Notes under the pieces: generated by a model
The model's database searches: none
Told to the model about the DNA's origin: nothing
The model's input: the letters and a program-made list of their open reading frames with translations, nothing else
Program-made: the position numbers and the translations under genes
Source of the DNA: Actinomadura spongiicola
GTDB taxonomy: Bacteria; Actinomycetota; Actinomycetes; Streptosporangiales; Streptosporangiaceae
Assembly: GCF_003432485.1 (NCBI RefSeq)
Contig: NZ_QVNQ01000004.1
Location: forward strand, 186,001-250,000
DNA: 64,000 nucleotides
Direction of reading: 5' to 3'
In this document: positions 60,835-64,000 of the stretch, piece after piece
How the letters are laid out: each line of letters opens with the position of its first letter
Position numbering within the stretch: position 1 is the first letter of the stretch

Positions 60835-62419
60835 CGGTCTCGCACAGGATCTCGGTGACGAGCGCGGGCGGCACGTCGGCGCGGGCGGCGACCCGGACGA
60901 CCTGGCGTGCCGCCTCCGGCGGGCGCGTGGCGATGATCTTCGCCGCCGCGCGGATCGCGGCGAGCCGCCCCTCCGGCGAACCGAACGTCCCGCCCACGGC
61001 CGCGCTGACGGGCCCGTTGCAGACCTCGGCGACAGCCCTGTCGAAGGCGCTGTCGATGACCGCGTCCATCAGCGGTGTCCGGGTACGGAGGGCGTTGCGG
61101 ACCGCCGCGCGGCCACCGGACGCCAGGACGCCCGCCGGGTCATGGCCCGGAGGCAGGGCCGTGGTCTCGACCGGTCCGCCGACTCCGGCGAGCCGCTCCC
61201 AGACCCGGACGGCTCCGGCCCGCCCGGCGGGGTCGCCGTCCAGGGCGAGGAGGACGCCCAGGCCGTCCAGGTCGGCGATGCCCGCGAGGGCGTCGAACTG
61301 CTCGGCGGTGAGCGTGAGACCGCAGGTCGCGACGGCCGCGTACTCGGCGGGCGCCGCCATGGTGACCGCGATCGCGTCCAACGGCCCCTCGACGATCACG
61401 GGACGCGCACCGGCGGCGAGCCGGTCGCGCGCCTCGTGCAGGCCGTACAGCAGCTCGCCCTTGTGGAACAGGGACGTCGCGGGTCCGTTCAGGTACTTCG
61501 GACCCGGGGCGTCGTCGCGACGGCGTCCGATGAAGCCCGCGACCGCGCCGTCCTGGGTCCGGATCGCGAACATCGCCCGGTCCCTGAACGTGTCGCGAAG
61601 CCGCTCGCCATTGCCGTTGCCCGCGCGCTTGCCGCCGCCGGGGCCGTCATCAGGGCGGGCCAGTCCCGCAGCGGTGATGTCATCGTCGGCGTGTCCGAGC
61701 TTCCGCAGGTGGTCGGTGAGTGCGCGGGGCCCGTTCGGCGCGTATCCGATCCGCCATCGTCGCTGCACGGCTGCCGGGAACCCGCGTCCGGCCAGGTAGC
61801 CGGGCACCCAACTGTCGGTGAGCCGGGCGTGGAAGAAGCGTTCCGCGTCCGCCGTGATCCCGTGCTGGGACGCGCCCGACACGCGTCCGTGCACGCGCCG
61901 GGCCGTCCGGAGGATGCGGTCGCCGATTCCGGGGCCCGCCCAGAACGCCCGCGCCGGGAACGTGGGCATGGACGGCTCCGACCCGAGCCAGGACGCGACG
62001 AGGAACGCGACCGAGTCGGCCTCGACGCGCCGCACGCCACGGTCGGGGGCCCGCGCGGTGAGGGACGCGAGGCGATGTTCGGCGTCCGGCGGGGGCGGGT
62101 CCCGGTCGTCGGGGAGGGGCAGGCCCTCCGTCTGGGACACGTCGAACACGGCGCGCGGCGCACCCGTCCGGCCGAGGACGCGGATGCCGGTCTCACCCTT
62201 CCTGACCTGACGACCCGCGGAACGCCACGCGTCATAGGAGCGGACGTCGGTGGCGCCGCGCCACTGCGCGCTGATCAGCAGGACGCCGATGTACCCGTGG
62301 CGGCGTCCGTGCAGGACGGCGCGTTCCAGCCACCACGACCATGGGCGTGTCCCGTCCCGCAGGCGGGCCGTCTCCTGGTCGGCGATGCCGCGCAGGAGAC
62401 GCCGGTCGTCCGGTCGCAT
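60812..62419 (-). CDS. Toprim protein with ArdC-like N-terminus (primase-related)
   Basis: 535 residues. Residues 1-95 (YIGVLLISAQWRGATDVRSY, AGRQVRKGETGIRVLG) resemble the ssDNA-binding domain of ArdC antirestriction proteins. The middle (GYLAGRGFPAAVQRRWRIGY, GRRRDDAPGPKYLNGPA) is DnaG Toprim_N-like. The Toprim core is VIVEGPLDAIAVTMA with metal acidic pair LLALDGDPAGR. There is no zinc finger. A primase-like or nucleic-acid-processing protein, function not established. Confidence 0.75.
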   Translation of the reverse strand: MRPDDRRLLRGIADQETARLRDGTRPWSWWLERAVLHGRRHGYIGVLLISAQWRGATDVRSYDAWRSAGRQVRKGETGIRVLGRTGAPRAVFDVSQTEGLPLPDDRDPPPPDAEHRLASLTARAPDRGVRRVEADSVAFLVASWLGSEPSMPTFPARAFWAGPGIGDRILRTARRVHGRVSGASQHGITADAERFFHARLTDSWVPGYLAGRGFPAAVQRRWRIGYAPNGPRALTDHLRKLGHADDDITAAGLARPDDGPGGGKRAGNGNGERLRDTFRDRAMFAIRTQDGAVAGFIGRRRDDAPGPKYLNGPATSLFHKGELLYGLHEARDRLAAGARPVIVEGPLDAIAVTMAAPAEYAAVATCGLTLTAEQFDALAGIADLDGLGVLLALDGDPAGRAGAVRVWERLAGVGGPVETTALPPGHDPAGVLASGGRAAVRNALRTRTPLMDAVIDSAFDRAVAEVCNGPVSAAVGGTFGSPEGRLAAIRAAAKIIATRPPEAARQVVRVAARADVPPALVTEILCETVSPVDRP

Positions 62420-62486
62420 GGAAGCCTCCTCGCCTCTCGGACGGCGGGGAAGCCACCTACGTCATACCCGCTAGATACGAGCCCGC

Positions 62487-64000
62487 CTACAGGTACAGGC
62501 CGAAGAATTCCTCCGGGTGGTCCAGGAGCGGCGGCAGGTCGTCGGCGCTGAGCGTGATCAGTTCCTTCTTCGTCGGCTTCCGGGACGCCTTCCTGCCGTC
62601 GCGGCCGTCGCGGCCGTTCTTCTTCGCGGCGAACGCGGCGGACGCGACCCGGTCGGCCTGGTTGGCGACGGCGACGTCCAGCATGTTGCGCATGAGGCGG
62701 CCGTTGCCGAACGACGGGCCGCGGGGCGCGCGGCGCAGCATCGCGTGCAGGGCGTCCTCGGTGCCGGGCGCGAGCCGGAACCCGTCGGCGGCGGCGAGCT
62801 GCCCGAACACGGTGATCAGCTCGTCGTCGGTGTAGTCGGGGAAGTGGATCTGCTTGGGGAAGCGCGAGTCGAGGCCCGGGTTCGCGGCGAGGAACTCCGC
62901 CATCTCCTGCTGGTATCCGGCGACGATGACGATGAGGTCGTCGCGGTGGTCCTCCATCAGCTTGACCAGCTCGGCGATCGCCTCGTGCCCGTAGTCGCCC
63001 TTCAGCGGGGACTGCGTGAGCGTGTACGCCTCGTCGATGAACAGGACGCCGCCGAGCGCGCGTTCCACCAGCCTGCGGGTGCGGGGCGCGGTCTGGCCGA
63101 TGTACTCGCCGACGAGGTGGGCGCGGGACGCCTCGATGAGATGCCCGGACGACAGCACCCCGAGCCGCTTGTAGATGCGGCCGAGCAGCCGCGCCACCAT
63201 CGTCTTGCCGGTCCCGGGGTTGCCCGTGAACACCATGTGCCTGGTGGGCGGGGTGATCTGCAACCCGGACTCGCTGCGCAGCCGCGCGGCGTGCGTTCCG
63301 GCGACGATGAGCGAGATCTCGTGCTTGACGGATTCGAGGCCGGTGAGCGCGTTCAGTTCGGCGAGCGGGTTCCCGGCCGCGTACGAGGTGTCCAGCGTTT
63401 CCGGGATGTCCTGCTTCCGGATGATCACCTTGGTGTCCGGGTCCCCGTCGTGGGCGCCCCGGTCCGCCGAGGTGGCGAGGTCTCCGGGACCGGTGCCGTT
63501 GGCGCTCACGCCGTTGGCGGCGAGCCTCTTGACGGCGGGGTCCTTGACGGCGGAGTCCCTGGCCGCCGAGTCGCGGGCGGCGCGCGCTCGGGCGGTGGCG
63601 ACGACCTGGTCGGCGAGGTGCGGGGCGAGACGGGCGTTGCGGAGCGTCTGCATCGGCGGCGTCAGGGCCAGCAGCGCGCCCGCCGCCTCGATCGCCTGCC
63701 GGGTGCCGCGGGCGCCACGCGCGTCGAGCGCGCGGCGGAACAGTTCGGCGTGGCCCTCGGCGGTGAACGGCTGGGTCCGCGCGATCCGGAACCGCTGCGG
63801 CAGCACGGGGTTGATCTCCCGGATCCGCTCCTCGCCGCCCGCGTCGCACAGCGCCACCAGGTGGAGGTCGGGGTGGACGGCCAGCAGGCGGTGCAGTTCG
63901 ACGGCGAGGGCCTCGCCGTTGCCGGGGTCGGTGACGATGCCGTCCAGGCCCTCGATGATGAGGAGCCGGTCACCGGCGCAGTCGCGGGCGTCGGCGTGCA
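62487..64000 (-). CDS. CbbX/SpoVK-type AAA ATPase, 5' end outside the window
   Basis: The open frame continues to the window edge (DRLLIIEGLDGIVTDPGNGE at the edge), so the true start lies outside. In view are the linker AAA-adjacent region, a Lys/Ala repeat (AARDSAVKDPAVK), then Walker A GNPGTGKTMVA, Walker B GVLFIDEAYTL, sensor/arginine part SRFPKQIHFPDYTDDEL. It resembles CbbX/EccA-like AAA proteins. It is upstream of, and probably linked to, the Toprim gene. Confidence 0.8.
   Translation of the reverse strand, partial: HADARDCAGDRLLIIEGLDGIVTDPGNGEALAVELHRLLAVHPDLHLVALCDAGGEERIREINPVLPQRFRIARTQPFTAEGHAELFRRALDARGARGTRQAIEAAGALLALTPPMQTLRNARLAPHLADQVVATARARAARDSAARDSAVKDPAVKRLAANGVSANGTGPGDLATSADRGAHDGDPDTKVIIRKQDIPETLDTSYAAGNPLAELNALTGLESVKHEISLIVAGTHAARLRSESGLQITPPTRHMVFTGNPGTGKTMVARLLGRIYKRLGVLSSGHLIEASRAHLVGEYIGQTAPRTRRLVERALGGVLFIDEAYTLTQSPLKGDYGHEAIAELVKLMEDHRDDLIVIVAGYQQEMAEFLAANPGLDSRFPKQIHFPDYTDDELITVFGQLAAADGFRLAPGTEDALHAMLRRAPRGPSFGNGRLMRNMLDVAVANQADRVASAAFAAKKNGRDGRDGRKASRKPTKKELITLSADDLPPLLDHPEEFFGLYL

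Noticed and set aside
1..64000. CRISPR array, rRNA operon or known riboswitch
   Set aside because: No regularly spaced repeats, no rRNA-like sequence and no recognisable riboswitch core were seen.

Overview
The window comes from a high-GC actinomycete. The evidence is very high third-position GC, frequent GTG starts with 4-base stop/start overlaps, a complete conservon (NIT-type histidine kinase, roadblock, DUF742, small GTPase), a WhiJ-type XRE/DUF397/ATPase cassette and many Xre regulators. A filamentous genus of Streptosporangiales or Streptomycetales grade is likely; the genus cannot be fixed from the sequence alone.

Layout. 1-3.1 kb: XRE regulator, GNAT and small hypothetical genes, ending at the 3' half of a tRNA, which looks like the right end (attR) of an integrated element. 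3.1-7.4 kb: a secreted protein, a small protein with a C-terminal RHIM/BASS-like amyloid motif, a DinB-like protein, a DUF6084-like protein, a 43-residue membrane protein and a DUF892 ferritin-like protein. 7.4-15.2 kb (minus): an NfeD-like membrane protein, a flotillin and a 1629-residue AAA ATPase. 15.6-23.0 kb: a sulfotransferase, then a tight operon of acyl carrier protein, two SGNH hydrolases, SnoaL-like protein, acyl-CoA dehydrogenase and fatty acyl-AMP ligase. This looks like a self-contained acyl-ACP pathway without PKS or NRPS. 23.0-29.0 kb: PadR regulator, anti-sigma-type ATPase and the conservon. 29.0-34.2 kb: HxlR regulator with a perfect operator and a divergent MFS exporter, a solute-binding lipoprotein, a DUF6338-like protein and a VOC protein.

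34.3-42.2 kb is a decayed accessory zone. It holds a lipase pseudogene, an IS5-type transposase pseudogene, a DUF222/HNH protein, a GNAT pseudogene, and a 174-bp intergenic element with 17-bp perfect inverted ends enclosing a packed DNA/RNA cloverleaf.

42.2-51.3 kb carries a full actinobacterial version of the poorly understood enterobacterial yhf operon, in the order yhfZ-Y-U-T-php-S-X-W. Its promoter appears leaderless, and a HAD gene and a chimeric LLM-like gene are divergent to it. 51.4-53.5 kb is the DUF397 (duplicated in tandem)/XRE/ATPase regulatory cassette. 53.5-59.1 kb (minus) holds phosphoketolase, acetate kinase and an ECF sigma factor with an N-terminal Cys4 finger, followed by an SDR that has lost its catalytic Tyr/Lys. 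59.5-64 kb has an amidase, a Toprim protein and a CbbX/SpoVK-type AAA protein that runs off the window.
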